DNA from: Bacteroides intestinalis DSM 17393
GTDB lineage: Bacteria; Bacteroidota; Bacteroidia; Bacteroidales; Bacteroidaceae
Reading direction: 5' to 3'
Length of the DNA: 64,000 bases
Assembly (NCBI RefSeq): GCF_000172175.1
Contig: NZ_ABJL02000008.1
Location: 62,001 to 126,000 of the forward strand
Both the position numbers and the translations under genes were made by a program. Below the pieces are notes generated by a model, which made no database searches, was not told the DNA's origin, and was given only the letters and a program-made list of their open reading frames with translations. Numbering within the stretch: position 1 is the stretch's first letter; each line of letters begins with the position of its first letter. Shown piece by piece: positions 1 to 9,117 of the stretch.

Positions 1-1
1 A

Positions 2-937
2 CAGAAAAAAGGGTTGATGCTGGGAGCTGATGTTGTAATCGCTACTCCGGGACGTTTGATTGCTCATCTTAGTTTGGGTTATGTTGATCTTTCGCGTGTC
101 TCTTACTTCATTCTTGATGAAGCCGACCGTATGCTCGATATGGGATTCTATGACGACATTATGCAGATAGTGAAATACTTGCCCAAGGAACGGCAAACAA
201 TCATGTTTTCTGCCACCATGCCTGCCAAAATTCAGCAACTCGCTAACACTATCCTCAACAACCCTGCTGAAGTTAAACTTGCCGTTTCCCGTCCAGCTGA
301 AAAGATCGTACAGGCAGCGTATGTTTGTTACGAGAATCAGAAATTGGGTATCATTCGCAGCCTTTTTGCTGAGCAGACACCGGAACGCGTTATTATATTT
401 GCTTCATCCAAACTGAAGGTAAAAGAGGTGACGAAAGCTCTAAAAATGATGAAGTTGAATGTGGGTGAAATGCATTCAGATCTGGAACAGGCTCAACGTG
501 AGGAGGTGATGCATGAATTTAAAGCCGGACGTGTAAACATTCTGGTCGCTACAGACATTGTGGCACGTGGTATTGATATTGATGATATCCGTCTTGTGAT
601 CAACTACGATGTTCCCCATGATAGCGAAGATTACGTTCACCGTATTGGCCGTACAGCACGTGCTAATAATGATGGTGTTGCTTTGACTTTCATCAACGAA
701 AAGGAGCAAAGCAATTTCAAGCAAATAGAGAATTTCCTGGAGAAAGAGATTTATAAGATAGCTGTACCCGAGGAGTTAGGCGAAGCACCTGAATACAAAC
801 CACGTAGTTATGATGGCAGAGGCAAGAGAAACTTCCGCTCGTCCAAGGGAGGCAGAAATACAAATAAAGGTGCTGGGAATAAGAAGAAAGGCGGAACTCC
901 AAAAGGAAGAAATGGTAGAGCTCCTGAAAAGAAATAA
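2..937 (+). CDS. DEAD-box ATP-dependent RNA helicase, RhlE-like (5' end outside window)
   Basis: The reading frame is already open at base 2, so the N-terminus (Q motif, Walker A) lies upstream of the window. Visible in order are ATPGR (motif Ib), DEAD, SAT, a VIIFASS strand, ARGID and HRIGRTAR (motif VI). These complete the second half of RecA domain 1 and all of RecA domain 2. The last 50 residues form a Lys/Arg/Gly-rich tail, as in RhlE/CsdA-type helicases that unwind structured RNA during ribosome assembly or mRNA decay. The gene ends in a hairpin shared with the convergent lipoprotein gene. The subfamily is inferred from the tail and motif style only. Confidence 0.93.
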   Translation, partial: QKKGLMLGADVVIATPGRLIAHLSLGYVDLSRVSYFILDEADRMLDMGFYDDIMQIVKYLPKERQTIMFSATMPAKIQQLANTILNNPAEVKLAVSRPAEKIVQAAYVCYENQKLGIIRSLFAEQTPERVIIFASSKLKVKEVTKALKMMKLNVGEMHSDLEQAQREEVMHEFKAGRVNILVATDIVARGIDIDDIRLVINYDVPHDSEDYVHRIGRTARANNDGVALTFINEKEQSNFKQIENFLEKEIYKIAVPEELGEAPEYKPRSYDGRGKRNFRSSKGGRNTNKGAGNKKKGGTPKGRNGRAPEKK

Positions 938-966
938 TGGTGAAGTTTTATTACTCCACCATTTTT
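936..966. terminator. Bidirectional terminator hairpin between convergent genes
   Basis: The arms are 936-945 (AATGGTGAAG) and 954-963 (CTCCACCATT), with one mismatch and an 8-nt loop. A T-run follows on the plus strand and A-rich helicase codons lie on the other side. The right arm overlaps the last codons of the minus-strand lipoprotein gene. Confidence 0.7.
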
Positions 967-1748
967 ATATGTAGCTCTTTATCAGCATCAATAGTCAGGT
1001 CCACAAGGTGGTAAACGGAGCTTTCCGGAATACGGAGCGTAGCTTCATAGTGATAGCCTTTTCCATTCACTCCCATGAAATCCATATCAGTAAGGATCAT
1101 TTGGCTGAGTACTTCTTCCGGGAAGACAGTATGGAACATTTTCTTGGTTATATCTTGACCGTACAGTAAATTCTTGCCTTCATAGACACAGATATGAATC
1201 ACATTGTCGTAGTATACATTATCGATACCAATTCCTTCATCTGAATAGGTAGTCCTGATTACCTTCATCTTGGAAGGATTAATATAGACGTATCCCCGAT
1301 AACGTGTTCCTTTATACATTACCACACTATCCTTTTGCACCACTTCAGAGATAGTGGGAATGGCTTCCGCTTTCTGACTGGAGAATGACAGTGTATCTTC
1401 CGGGTTTTCTGACTTATGCAATTTCACGATTTCATCAGAAAGCGAATGGAACCAGAAACTGTATTCTGTCTGCCGGTCTATTTTATAAGCTATAGGGGTA
1501 TTACCTCGTACATATATTGTGTCGCGAAGTACCTTGCAATAAACTGGAATATTTTGAGGGTCGACATAATAAATCGTATCACCGCTAATACGCATTAACG
1601 GCATATCCGTCTCGTCATCTATCCAGATACCTTGCAACATTTCCTTTGCGGTCAGATCTTCCTTGCTGGAAGTCTCTCCACTTTTGACGTTATTGCAAGA
1701 TGTCAGCACAATAACGAGCACTATAGAAATAGTACCCCACTTTATCAT
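951..1748 (-). CDS. Putative lipoprotein, DUF4738-like, last gene of the polysaccharide operon
   Basis: 265 aa. The N-terminus is a short hydrophobic segment ending in LTSC, a lipobox for signal peptidase II, followed by polar residues; the protein should be membrane-anchored and face the periplasm or surface. The rest is rich in beta-type segments with no catalytic motif I recognise. It resembles Bacteroides lipoproteins annotated DUF4738 (a recollection, not a search). It starts 21 bp after the ugd stop codon on the same strand and is probably co-transcribed. A role in the polysaccharide pathway is unproven and it may simply be a passenger at the operon end. Confidence 0.75.
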   Translation of the reverse strand: MIKWGTISIVLVIVLTSCNNVKSGETSSKEDLTAKEMLQGIWIDDETDMPLMRISGDTIYYVDPQNIPVYCKVLRDTIYVRGNTPIAYKIDRQTEYSFWFHSLSDEIVKLHKSENPEDTLSFSSQKAEAIPTISEVVQKDSVVMYKGTRYRGYVYINPSKMKVIRTTYSDEGIGIDNVYYDNVIHICVYEGKNLLYGQDITKKMFHTVFPEEVLSQMILTDMDFMGVNGKGYHYEATLRIPESSVYHLVDLTIDADKELHIKMVE

Positions 1749-1769
1749 AACTCCCTCTGTTTTATGTTC

Positions 1770-3083
1770 TTAATGTCCGATGCAATAATAAATAAATCCT
1801 TGCTCTTCCATTTCTTTTTTATCATAGATGTTGCGCCCGTCCAGCACTACAGCTCGTTCCATTGTTTTTTTGATAACTGCCCAGGACGGTAACCGGAACT
1901 CCTTCCATTCAGTAACCAGCATCAAGGCATCAGCATCAAGTACGGCATCATACATGTCTCTTGCATAGTAAATGCTCTCTCCTATCCGGCGGCGGCATTC
2001 GTCCATTGCAGCAGGATCGTAAGCACGCACTTTACATCCGACTTTAAGCAATTTATCTATCAAGACCAGTGAGGGCGCTTCGCGCATATCATCGGTTTCC
2101 GGTTTAAAAGCCAGCCCCCACAAAGCAATTGTTTTACCTTTCAGGTCATTGTCGAAATGCTTGCAAAGCTTATCAAAAAGGATACTTTTTTGCAGTTCGT
2201 TTACTTCTTCTACTGCATGCAACACACGCATTTGGTAGCCATTTTGTTCAGCGGTTTTAATGAGTGCTTTCACATCTTTTGGGAAGCAAGAACCTCCATA
2301 ACCAATACCGGGATAGAGAAACTTACGACCAATACGGGTATCCGAACCAATACCGCTACGCACCATGTTCACATCCGCACCTACCAGTTCGCAAAGATTA
2401 GCTATGTCATTCATAAAACTGATGCGGGTGGCGAGCATTGAATTAGCTGCATATTTAGTCATCTCGGCAGATGGAATATCCATAAATATAACACGGAAAT
2501 TATTCAGCAAAAACGGCTTGTAAAGCTTGCTCATCAGCTTTTTTGCACGTTCGGACTCTACTCCTACTACTACTCGGTCGGGACTCATGAAGTCATTAAT
2601 GGCGTTACCTTCTTTTAGAAATTCCGGATTAGAAGCTACATCGAATTGAATGTTAATGCTTCGTTTATCCAATTCTTCCTGAATAGCAGCGCGTACTTTT
2701 TTAGCTGTGCCAACGGGAACTGTGCTTTTGGTAACTACCAATATGTACTTCTGCATATTCCGGCCAATAGTACGGGCAACTTCAAGTACATAACTAAGGT
2801 CAGCGCTTCCATCTTCATCAGGAGGAGTACCAACGGCACTGAAAATGACGTCCACTTCATTCAGGCAACTTTCCAGCGAAGTTGTGAAGTGTAGGCGTCC
2901 GGCTTTCACATTCCGGTTTACCATTTCTTCCAGACCACTCTCATAGATAGGAATGATACCTTTCTTCAGTGCTTCGATTTTCTCACTGTTCGTGTCTACG
3001 CAAATAACGTTGACACCAATTTCTGCAAAACAGGTTCCAGTCACCAGACCGACATATCCTGTACCGACAATAGCTATCTTCAT
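1770..3083 (-). CDS. ugd: UDP-glucose 6-dehydrogenase
   Basis: 437 aa, full length for the family. It oxidises UDP-glucose to UDP-glucuronate with two NAD+ in the cytoplasm. The N-terminal Rossmann motif GTGYVG is at residues 7-12. The catalytic cysteine lies in GGSCFPKD near residue 266, and a C-terminal UDP-binding Rossmann domain contains ALWGLAFKP. It sits 5 bp after rfbC in the surface-polysaccharide operon, so the polymer probably contains glucuronate or a sugar derived from it (galacturonate, a pentose). Confidence 0.96.
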   Translation of the reverse strand: MKIAIVGTGYVGLVTGTCFAEIGVNVICVDTNSEKIEALKKGIIPIYESGLEEMVNRNVKAGRLHFTTSLESCLNEVDVIFSAVGTPPDEDGSADLSYVLEVARTIGRNMQKYILVVTKSTVPVGTAKKVRAAIQEELDKRSINIQFDVASNPEFLKEGNAINDFMSPDRVVVGVESERAKKLMSKLYKPFLLNNFRVIFMDIPSAEMTKYAANSMLATRISFMNDIANLCELVGADVNMVRSGIGSDTRIGRKFLYPGIGYGGSCFPKDVKALIKTAEQNGYQMRVLHAVEEVNELQKSILFDKLCKHFDNDLKGKTIALWGLAFKPETDDMREAPSLVLIDKLLKVGCKVRAYDPAAMDECRRRIGESIYYARDMYDAVLDADALMLVTEWKEFRLPSWAVIKKTMERAVVLDGRNIYDKKEMEEQGFIYYCIGH

Positions 3084-3088
3084 ACTCT

Positions 3089-3637
3089 TTATTCAAAATA
3101 TACTGCATCCTTAAAAAGAGGAGCAGCTTTATCTTTAGGAGATAATAGTAAATGTTCTTCGGCAACCGGCCAGTCAATGCCTATCGTTTCATCATTGAAG
3201 CGGATGGATGCTTCTGCCTGTGGAGCGTACACATTATCCACTTTATACGTAAAAATAGCTTCGTCGCTTAATACCAGAAAACCGTGTGCAAAACCACGGG
3301 GAATGAAGAACTGGCGTTGGTTCTCTTCACTCAGTTCCACGCTGACATATTTGCCGAACGTCGGGGATGTCCGCCGCAGGTCTACTGCCACATCCAGAAC
3401 TTTTCCTTTAATGACACGTACCAGTTTCGACTGGCAGTATTCTCCTTTTTGATAGTGTAGTCCGCGTAACACGCCAAAAGAGGATTTCGATTCATTGTCC
3501 TGAACGAAATGTACATCACCTATGTGCGCTTTAAAATCTTCCTCTTTAAAGGCTTCCATAAAATACCCGCGTTCGTCGCGAAACACTTTTGGCTCAATCA
3601 ACCATACGCCATCAATTTCCGTCTGTATGTAATTCAT
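3089..3637 (-). CDS. rfbC: dTDP-4-dehydrorhamnose 3,5-epimerase
   Basis: 182 aa, the normal RmlC cupin length. It converts dTDP-4-keto-6-deoxyglucose to dTDP-4-keto-L-rhamnose. RGLHYQ at residues 58-63 holds the catalytic histidine, followed by the conserved segments RVIKGKVLDVAVDLR and FIPRGFAHGFLVLS. It lies between wzi and ugd with gaps of 4-5 bp. RmlA, RmlB and RmlD are not in this window, so rhamnose supply must rely on copies elsewhere in the genome. Its presence suggests L-rhamnose or a related 6-deoxyhexose in the polymer. Confidence 0.95.
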   Translation of the reverse strand: MNYIQTEIDGVWLIEPKVFRDERGYFMEAFKEEDFKAHIGDVHFVQDNESKSSFGVLRGLHYQKGEYCQSKLVRVIKGKVLDVAVDLRRTSPTFGKYVSVELSEENQRQFFIPRGFAHGFLVLSDEAIFTYKVDNVYAPQAEASIRFNDETIGIDWPVAEEHLLLSPKDKAAPLFKDAVYFE

Positions 3638-3641
3638 TTCT

Positions 3642-5078
3642 TTAGAATATTTTTCGTACTTTCAACTGGCAACCTAAATTGTCGCCATATATCTCTCCAG
3701 TATCAAAAGCGATAGAAGCATTGAACCTCCATCCCTTCCATTTACGAGGAGTATAGATAATTGATGCAAAAGTAGAAAAATTTTCTAATATATCAGGTAT
3801 AGGTTTGAAAGGAGTTCCCCAAGTTTTGTTATATGACAGTTTTGCGAGGTATGTCCATTCACTGCTGATGTCTCCACTCCAGCCTAAATGCATAGCTCGT
3901 ACACGATTATATTTGAAGGTCATATCGCCATCTTTGTTGTAAATAGGAGAAGCTATCAACGGATTGGCCATGCTCATCCCCCAATGTACCCAACCGGGAT
4001 ACCAATCATTATTATAGTAGTCATCGGCTCCCCCTGTCTTCTTTACCTCACTGAAGTCTAACCCATGCATCGGACCACTTTGGTTGGTAGTTTGATAATA
4101 TTCCAGAACGAAACCACTGATAGCTTGCTTATGATTGGATTTATACTCGACTCCCCACAATCCGTCAAATCCATTGAGCTTACCCATTCCGCTGAAATCA
4201 TCGTAATAGTTTTCCATATAGGCACTAATTGAGAAATCATTGTGACGATAGGTCATCCGGATATGCTCACTGCCCATAAAATTACCTTGATAAGCTATCT
4301 GTTCACCCTCCGGACTACTGTCATCTCCATGAGTCGGGATAAATACTTTGAAATAATCTTTCCAACTATTTCCCAAATCTCCTGCATCTATTCCGGCACT
4401 TTTGTAACCGCCAAATTGTACATCCAGGCTCATACCTAAATCCAGTTGCCATTTACCTTGTGGTACACCGATGCGGAGAAATCCACTCTTGTGATGGTAT
4501 TTGATACTCTTGGTATACCAGAAATCTTCTCCAACCTTTTCTTCTTGGTATTTATTGTCAGTAAACCATCCGTATGATATTTCTGCTTTCAAGGCAAGGC
4601 GTGGCAGTATCTGTACATATTCAGGAAGGCCTATCCATACTTGCGGAATGGGTCTTGCATTTCCTGACCAGAGTAATCCTCCGCTACTTAATTCTCGGTT
4701 TAATAAAGGGGAATTAATCTCTTTACTACCAATAAGTAATCCTATCCATTTGTATCGAATATCTGCGTATGCCTGTTGCAAAACAAAGGTAGATGTAAGT
4801 CCTGCAGCCACTGCCATGTCCAGTCCACCTTCCAACCTCCATTGGCGGATTGTATCTGTATAGAAAGCACCACCTCTAAAGTAAGTATTATTGTCGATAG
4901 AGGAAAGCCCATGCTGATTACTTACTTGCCATAAAGGAGTATTATCGCCCGTGTGGACAGATGCTCCATATTCAACGAAAGATGAAACATTCTGTTGTTT
5001 CAGGCCATTTTGTGCTGTCATCACGGAGGATGCAGAGAAACAAAACAGGATTGTGAGTATGTAGCAGACTTTACGCAT
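3642..5078 (-). CDS. wzi: Capsule assembly Wzi family outer-membrane protein
   Basis: 478 aa with a cleavable signal peptide (residues 1 to about 22, ending ASSVMTAQ) and many alternating aromatic beta-strands, typical of the Wzi beta-barrel. Wzi proteins sit in the outer membrane and help attach exported capsular polysaccharide to the cell surface. The C-terminus ends KVRKIF; a final aromatic residue is usual for BAM-inserted barrels. Its place between the initiating sugar transferase and rfbC supports a capsule or exopolysaccharide role. The family call comes from sequence style and context. Confidence 0.85.
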   Translation of the reverse strand: MRKVCYILTILFCFSASSVMTAQNGLKQQNVSSFVEYGASVHTGDNTPLWQVSNQHGLSSIDNNTYFRGGAFYTDTIRQWRLEGGLDMAVAAGLTSTFVLQQAYADIRYKWIGLLIGSKEINSPLLNRELSSGGLLWSGNARPIPQVWIGLPEYVQILPRLALKAEISYGWFTDNKYQEEKVGEDFWYTKSIKYHHKSGFLRIGVPQGKWQLDLGMSLDVQFGGYKSAGIDAGDLGNSWKDYFKVFIPTHGDDSSPEGEQIAYQGNFMGSEHIRMTYRHNDFSISAYMENYYDDFSGMGKLNGFDGLWGVEYKSNHKQAISGFVLEYYQTTNQSGPMHGLDFSEVKKTGGADDYYNNDWYPGWVHWGMSMANPLIASPIYNKDGDMTFKYNRVRAMHLGWSGDISSEWTYLAKLSYNKTWGTPFKPIPDILENFSTFASIIYTPRKWKGWRFNASIAFDTGEIYGDNLGCQLKVRKIF

Positions 5079-5082
5079 AGGC

Positions 5083-5703
5083 TTATCGAAATATGATTTT
5101 CGCTGTGCTCAGCATTATTCTTAGGTCTAATAAGAATGACCAATGCTCAATATACCATATATCATATTCCACTCTTTTCTTCATCTTGTCTAACTTTTCC
5201 GTTTCACCACGCAAGTTGTGTATCTGTGCCCAGCCCGTTATTCCCGGTTTCACCATAAGCCTTTTGTTGTATTCAGGAATAATATTGCAATATTGCTCCG
5301 TGTGTATCAGCATATGAGGACGTGGTCCTACTATAGACATATCTCCTTTGAGAACATTCCAAAATTGAGGTAATTCATCAAGACTGGTGATACGTAAGAA
5401 ACGCCCGAGAGGAGTGATACGCGGATCTTCATGAGATGCCTGCTGTATATCAGCTTCACCATTTGGCAACATAGAACGGAATTTATAACAGGTAAATACT
5501 TTCCCATATTGTCCATGTCTTTTTTGTGAAAAGATTATTTTACCAGGCATCATTATTTTGATGCAACACCCAATAATGATATAAGCCAGTGGATATATAA
5601 GAATCAAAACTATCGATGCAAATATAATATCGAGAGTTCTTTTTATAAATTGGTTACCTTTCCGTTGCAGCGGAAAATTATATAATGGAGACTGTATATT
5701 CAT
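5083..5703 (-). CDS. Initiating sugar-phosphate transferase (PglC/WcaJ-type phosphoglycosyltransferase)
   Basis: 206 aa. It has one N-terminal hydrophobic segment (about residues 27-50) and the bacterial sugar transferase signature: KRTLDIIFAS, YKFRSM, then DELPQFWNVLKGDMSIVGPRP. It is the short monotopic form (PglC-like) without the four extra helices of WcaJ. It loads the first sugar-1-phosphate onto undecaprenyl phosphate at the cytoplasmic face, committing the lipid-linked repeat unit. It is encoded 4 bp before wzi. Confidence 0.93.
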   Translation of the reverse strand: MNIQSPLYNFPLQRKGNQFIKRTLDIIFASIVLILIYPLAYIIIGCCIKIMMPGKIIFSQKRHGQYGKVFTCYKFRSMLPNGEADIQQASHEDPRITPLGRFLRITSLDELPQFWNVLKGDMSIVGPRPHMLIHTEQYCNIIPEYNKRLMVKPGITGWAQIHNLRGETEKLDKMKKRVEYDIWYIEHWSFLLDLRIMLSTAKIIFR

Positions 5704-5759
5704 TCTTAAAATATAGCGTACTTTGAATTATAGAACGGTAAACTTTTGCCTATATTGTT

Positions 5760-6857
5760 TTAGACAATTAAAGAATCATAGATTTCTTTAGTCTGTTGAG
5801 CAATGTGATGCCAACTATAAGATGATAGATCATAAGTAATCCGTTTGCTCTGAGATATTTCTATCTTTTCTTTTAGGGTGTGAAGCAAATTAGTAAAATC
5901 GCCATTTCTGAAATAACATTCATCAGGCAGTCCTATTTCTTTGTTGGCAGGAATATCACTTGCCAGTACCGGGCAACCATAGCTCATCGCTTCAAGCAAT
6001 GCAATAGGTAGACCTTCGTGGGTGGATGGCAATACAAATACTTTTGCATATGTATATAATTGTGCTAGTTTATCTCCTTTTATAAAACCTGTCAGGCAAA
6101 TATTTTTCTGTTTCCAACATACTTCTTTTAGCTTTTGAGCATATTCATCTTGAAAGTCGGCATCTCCGGCTATTACTAATTTCATAGAAGGTGAAGAAAG
6201 TTGCGTGAAAGCTTCAACCAGTTGGTCTAAGTTTTTTTCTTTCACAAAACGTCCTACAGCCAAAACATATCCATATTCTGTCAAATCTAAACTTTCAAGA
6301 TATTCTGTACCAATTACACGCGTTGGTACATTTACTCCATTGTGTATCAGCGTGACGTTTCTTTTTGCTGAATACTGATGATATATTATTTGCCGTATAT
6401 GTTCTGATATTACAATTATATGATTGGCATAATAGACTCCTGCTCTTTCTCCCATACATAGTATCCACTTGGCAAAACGTCCCCATTTATCACGGTCATA
6501 ATCGGGACCATGATGTGTTATCACGACTTTCATACCCAACAAACGCGCGACAGGAGTCATCAGAGCTGGTCCCACAGCATGAATATGAACGATGTCAGCT
6601 TTCACTTTGCGAGCATAAATCACAGCTTTAAAGGTATGAACAAAAGCTTCCAGGTGTTTGCTGCGGGGCGCGCTGATATCTTTAATAGCAACTTGTTTAT
6701 AGATTTGTACAGAACGATCCACAGCATAGTTGGGACGACGAATGACGATGATCTCGTGTTGTTCATCCGCAATCAAGGGATAGAGTTCCTGACAATGTGT
6801 CTCTACCCCACCCTGTATGCCGGGAATACCTCTGGTACCTGTGACAACAATTTTCAT
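5760..6857 (-). CDS. Glycosyltransferase, GT4 family
   Basis: 365 aa, GT-B fold. The N-terminus has GTRGIPGIQGGVETHCQELY, the acceptor-side glycine-rich loop common in capsule GT4 enzymes. The C-terminal donor domain has FVLPSTHEGLPIALLEAMSY, the EX7E-like retaining motif. The start codon overlaps the end of the radical SAM gene upstream by 4 bp, suggesting translational coupling. It should add one sugar to the undecaprenyl-linked repeat unit. Donor and acceptor cannot be read from sequence. Confidence 0.92.
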   Translation of the reverse strand: MKIVVTGTRGIPGIQGGVETHCQELYPLIADEQHEIIVIRRPNYAVDRSVQIYKQVAIKDISAPRSKHLEAFVHTFKAVIYARKVKADIVHIHAVGPALMTPVARLLGMKVVITHHGPDYDRDKWGRFAKWILCMGERAGVYYANHIIVISEHIRQIIYHQYSAKRNVTLIHNGVNVPTRVIGTEYLESLDLTEYGYVLAVGRFVKEKNLDQLVEAFTQLSSPSMKLVIAGDADFQDEYAQKLKEVCWKQKNICLTGFIKGDKLAQLYTYAKVFVLPSTHEGLPIALLEAMSYGCPVLASDIPANKEIGLPDECYFRNGDFTNLLHTLKEKIEISQSKRITYDLSSYSWHHIAQQTKEIYDSLIV

Positions 6858-7876
6858 TTTTCTTTATTCTCCAAGTTTATGGGATGTCCCAATAACGATT
6901 GTATTTTTTGATTTATTACCCATTTCATGGGAATTGCCACGTATTTCTTCATGACAGGGGCAGCAGTGCCTACCATCCAGCAATTTTTAGGGCAATTACG
7001 CACACAACTTCTGATGTGTTCAGCCTGTTCACTTCTCCATAGTTCTTCAAAGGAGGTCATAGTTCGGATATTTCCCATACTTTCTTTCCAGTATTTGCTT
7101 TCCAGTCCGTTACAGGGATAAACATCACCGTACGGATCTACAAAGAAGTTAACCAATCCAGCTTCGCAAGGGAGTAATCGTGGTTGCCCTTTTACATAAT
7201 TGATTAACCCCCAGTTAAAATATGCACGGAACCAAGATTTGGGATGCTTCTCTTTTAGTTGCCATTCTATCAGTTTACTGAAATTTCCACAAACTTCTGT
7301 TTGGTTAGTAATTGTGTTATCTGTTTTATGAAAATAATATGAATTATGTAAGGCGGCAGTTGCGAACTCCATTCCCAACGAACGTGACAATCTATATAGA
7401 GAAAGCATATCGGCGGAATTAGAATTAGATACCGTAATGCCGAAACCTATATCTTTCACTCCCATTTCTTTAAGACGTAATAAGGTGCGGAGCCCCTTAT
7501 CAAAACCTCCATTCCTCCCCCGGAGCTCATCATTTTTTAGAGACAGCCCTTCGATACTAATACGTATTCCTATTTTAGGAAATTTCTCGGCCAAACGAAT
7601 GATTCGTTCTTCAAACCATCCCGAAGTAGATATAACAACACGGGGAGATTTGCGGAATGCGACTTCTACAATCTCTTCAAGATCTTCCCGGACAAATGGT
7701 TCTCCTCCTGTTATATTCATAAACTTAACTTTAGGAAGTCTTTCCATTTCCATAGGAGTTATCTCCTGGTGCTGATCTGTAGGATTTTGCCATATATTAC
7801 ACATCTGGCACTGCATCGGGCAGCGGTATGTAACGATGATACACATATCAGTAGGCAAACTTATAGCAGATTTCAT
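6854..7876 (-). CDS. Radical SAM protein with SPASM-like C-terminus in a polysaccharide operon
   Basis: 340 aa. CxxxCxxC with cysteines 19, 23 and 26 (TYRCPMQCQMC) binds the radical 4Fe-4S cluster, and NITGGEPFVRED is the SAM-binding GGE motif. The C-terminal part has further cysteines (LPCEAG, YPCNGLE, CVRNCPKNCW) that could bind an auxiliary cluster. Such proteins are often called MoaA/SkfB-like. In this operon the likely target is a sugar or the lipid-linked glycan (for example epimerisation or deoxygenation), but peptide modification cannot be excluded. It overlaps the next glycosyltransferase gene by 4 bp. Confidence 0.9.
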   Translation of the reverse strand: MKSAISLPTDMCIIVTYRCPMQCQMCNIWQNPTDQHQEITPMEMERLPKVKFMNITGGEPFVREDLEEIVEVAFRKSPRVVISTSGWFEERIIRLAEKFPKIGIRISIEGLSLKNDELRGRNGGFDKGLRTLLRLKEMGVKDIGFGITVSNSNSADMLSLYRLSRSLGMEFATAALHNSYYFHKTDNTITNQTEVCGNFSKLIEWQLKEKHPKSWFRAYFNWGLINYVKGQPRLLPCEAGLVNFFVDPYGDVYPCNGLESKYWKESMGNIRTMTSFEELWRSEQAEHIRSCVRNCPKNCWMVGTAAPVMKKYVAIPMKWVINQKIQSLLGHPINLENKEK

Positions 7877-7915
7877 GTATATATACTATTTATTAATTTA
7901 CGAAAACATTATTTC

Positions 7916-9106
7916 TTATTCTACAATCTTAAGCCACTTTCGATAATATTGCTCACTAGAAAAACGTCGTAGTGAAGTGGCAGATAATTCATTTCGATTA
8001 TTAGAGACAACCGTATCAAACATTTTAGTGATAAGTGCCGGCAATTCTTCATCTTGTGTAAAAAGAAGGTTACAGTTATCTGATTCTAATAATTCAGGTA
8101 TTCCTCCAATATCTCGACCTAATACAGGAGTACCACAGCATAGAGATTCAATTACGCTGAGGGGATTATTTTCATACCAAATTGATGGAATAACAGTAAA
8201 GCACACTTTTCTTAAAAGATTTATAGTATCTTCCATTGTCAAGTGTCCAAGGAATACAATATTATTTGTAGTATATTTCTTCTTCAACTCTACTTCTAAT
8301 GGACCGGTACCTGCAATATATAGTCTATAAGGTAGTTGGGATGCAGCCTTTAAAAGCGAATCAATTCCTTTTTCTCTTGAAAGCCGTCCTATATATGCAT
8401 AAGCCTTCTCTTGTGCGGGATAAGTTGTATTTTTTATATATTCTGCTTGTTCTTCCCCTATAAAGTTACTAATAACTTGCAATTTATCTGCTGGATAACC
8501 TCCTTGCTGCATTTTCTTTGCCATAAAGTGACTGGGACAAATAAATATATCTGTCCATGCAGAAAGTTTATTCTTATTCCAATTTACGGCTTCTCCCCAT
8601 GCTAATACACTTGCTAAAAGATTATTCTTCATACATTTACGAAGTATTATATTCGTTTTATTACTGAAGCAGGCCTCACAAATTTTTCCTTTGCAAAGAC
8701 AATTATAGGTTGGACATATCAATTTGTAATCATGAAGTGTCCAGATCACTTTAATGCCCTGTTTCTGTGCAAGTTTGACGATCAGAGGTGAAAGATAAGA
8801 ATGAATATTATTTAAATGTACTATATCTGGATGAAAATCTTTCAATAATTTTTGGACCCCATTTTCTATTCCTGTTCCCCATAAGATACGTCTGGTAGCT
8901 TCAAATTTACCAGATAGCTTAGTAGAAAAAAAATTAATTTCTTTTGCATAAAAAAATCTATTCTCATTTTCTATGTTTTTTGAATGATCCATAGCATAGA
9001 AGCGAACGGTATGTCCCATTTTGCGCAACATCTGGCCAAGATTCAGGGTATGAATGCAATCTCCGCCTCGAAGATAAAGGAATTTATTGACAAGTAGAAT
9101 CTTCAT
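7916..9106 (-). CDS. Glycosyltransferase, GT4 family
   Basis: 396 aa with GT-B architecture. The N-terminal domain starts MKILLVNKFLYLRGGDCIHT. A cysteine-rich stretch in the middle (CPTYNCLCKGKICEACF) is often seen in Bacteroides and firmicute GT4 capsule enzymes and may bind a metal. The donor-site motif IPSIWYENNPLSVIESLCCG follows, with GTPVLGRDIGGIPE behind it. It is encoded between the GT2 and radical SAM genes of the same operon. Linkage specificity is unknown. Confidence 0.92.
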   Translation of the reverse strand: MKILLVNKFLYLRGGDCIHTLNLGQMLRKMGHTVRFYAMDHSKNIENENRFFYAKEINFFSTKLSGKFEATRRILWGTGIENGVQKLLKDFHPDIVHLNNIHSYLSPLIVKLAQKQGIKVIWTLHDYKLICPTYNCLCKGKICEACFSNKTNIILRKCMKNNLLASVLAWGEAVNWNKNKLSAWTDIFICPSHFMAKKMQQGGYPADKLQVISNFIGEEQAEYIKNTTYPAQEKAYAYIGRLSREKGIDSLLKAASQLPYRLYIAGTGPLEVELKKKYTTNNIVFLGHLTMEDTINLLRKVCFTVIPSIWYENNPLSVIESLCCGTPVLGRDIGGIPELLESDNCNLLFTQDEELPALITKMFDTVVSNNRNELSATSLRRFSSEQYYRKWLKIVE

Positions 9107-9117
9107 AGCTTATATAT

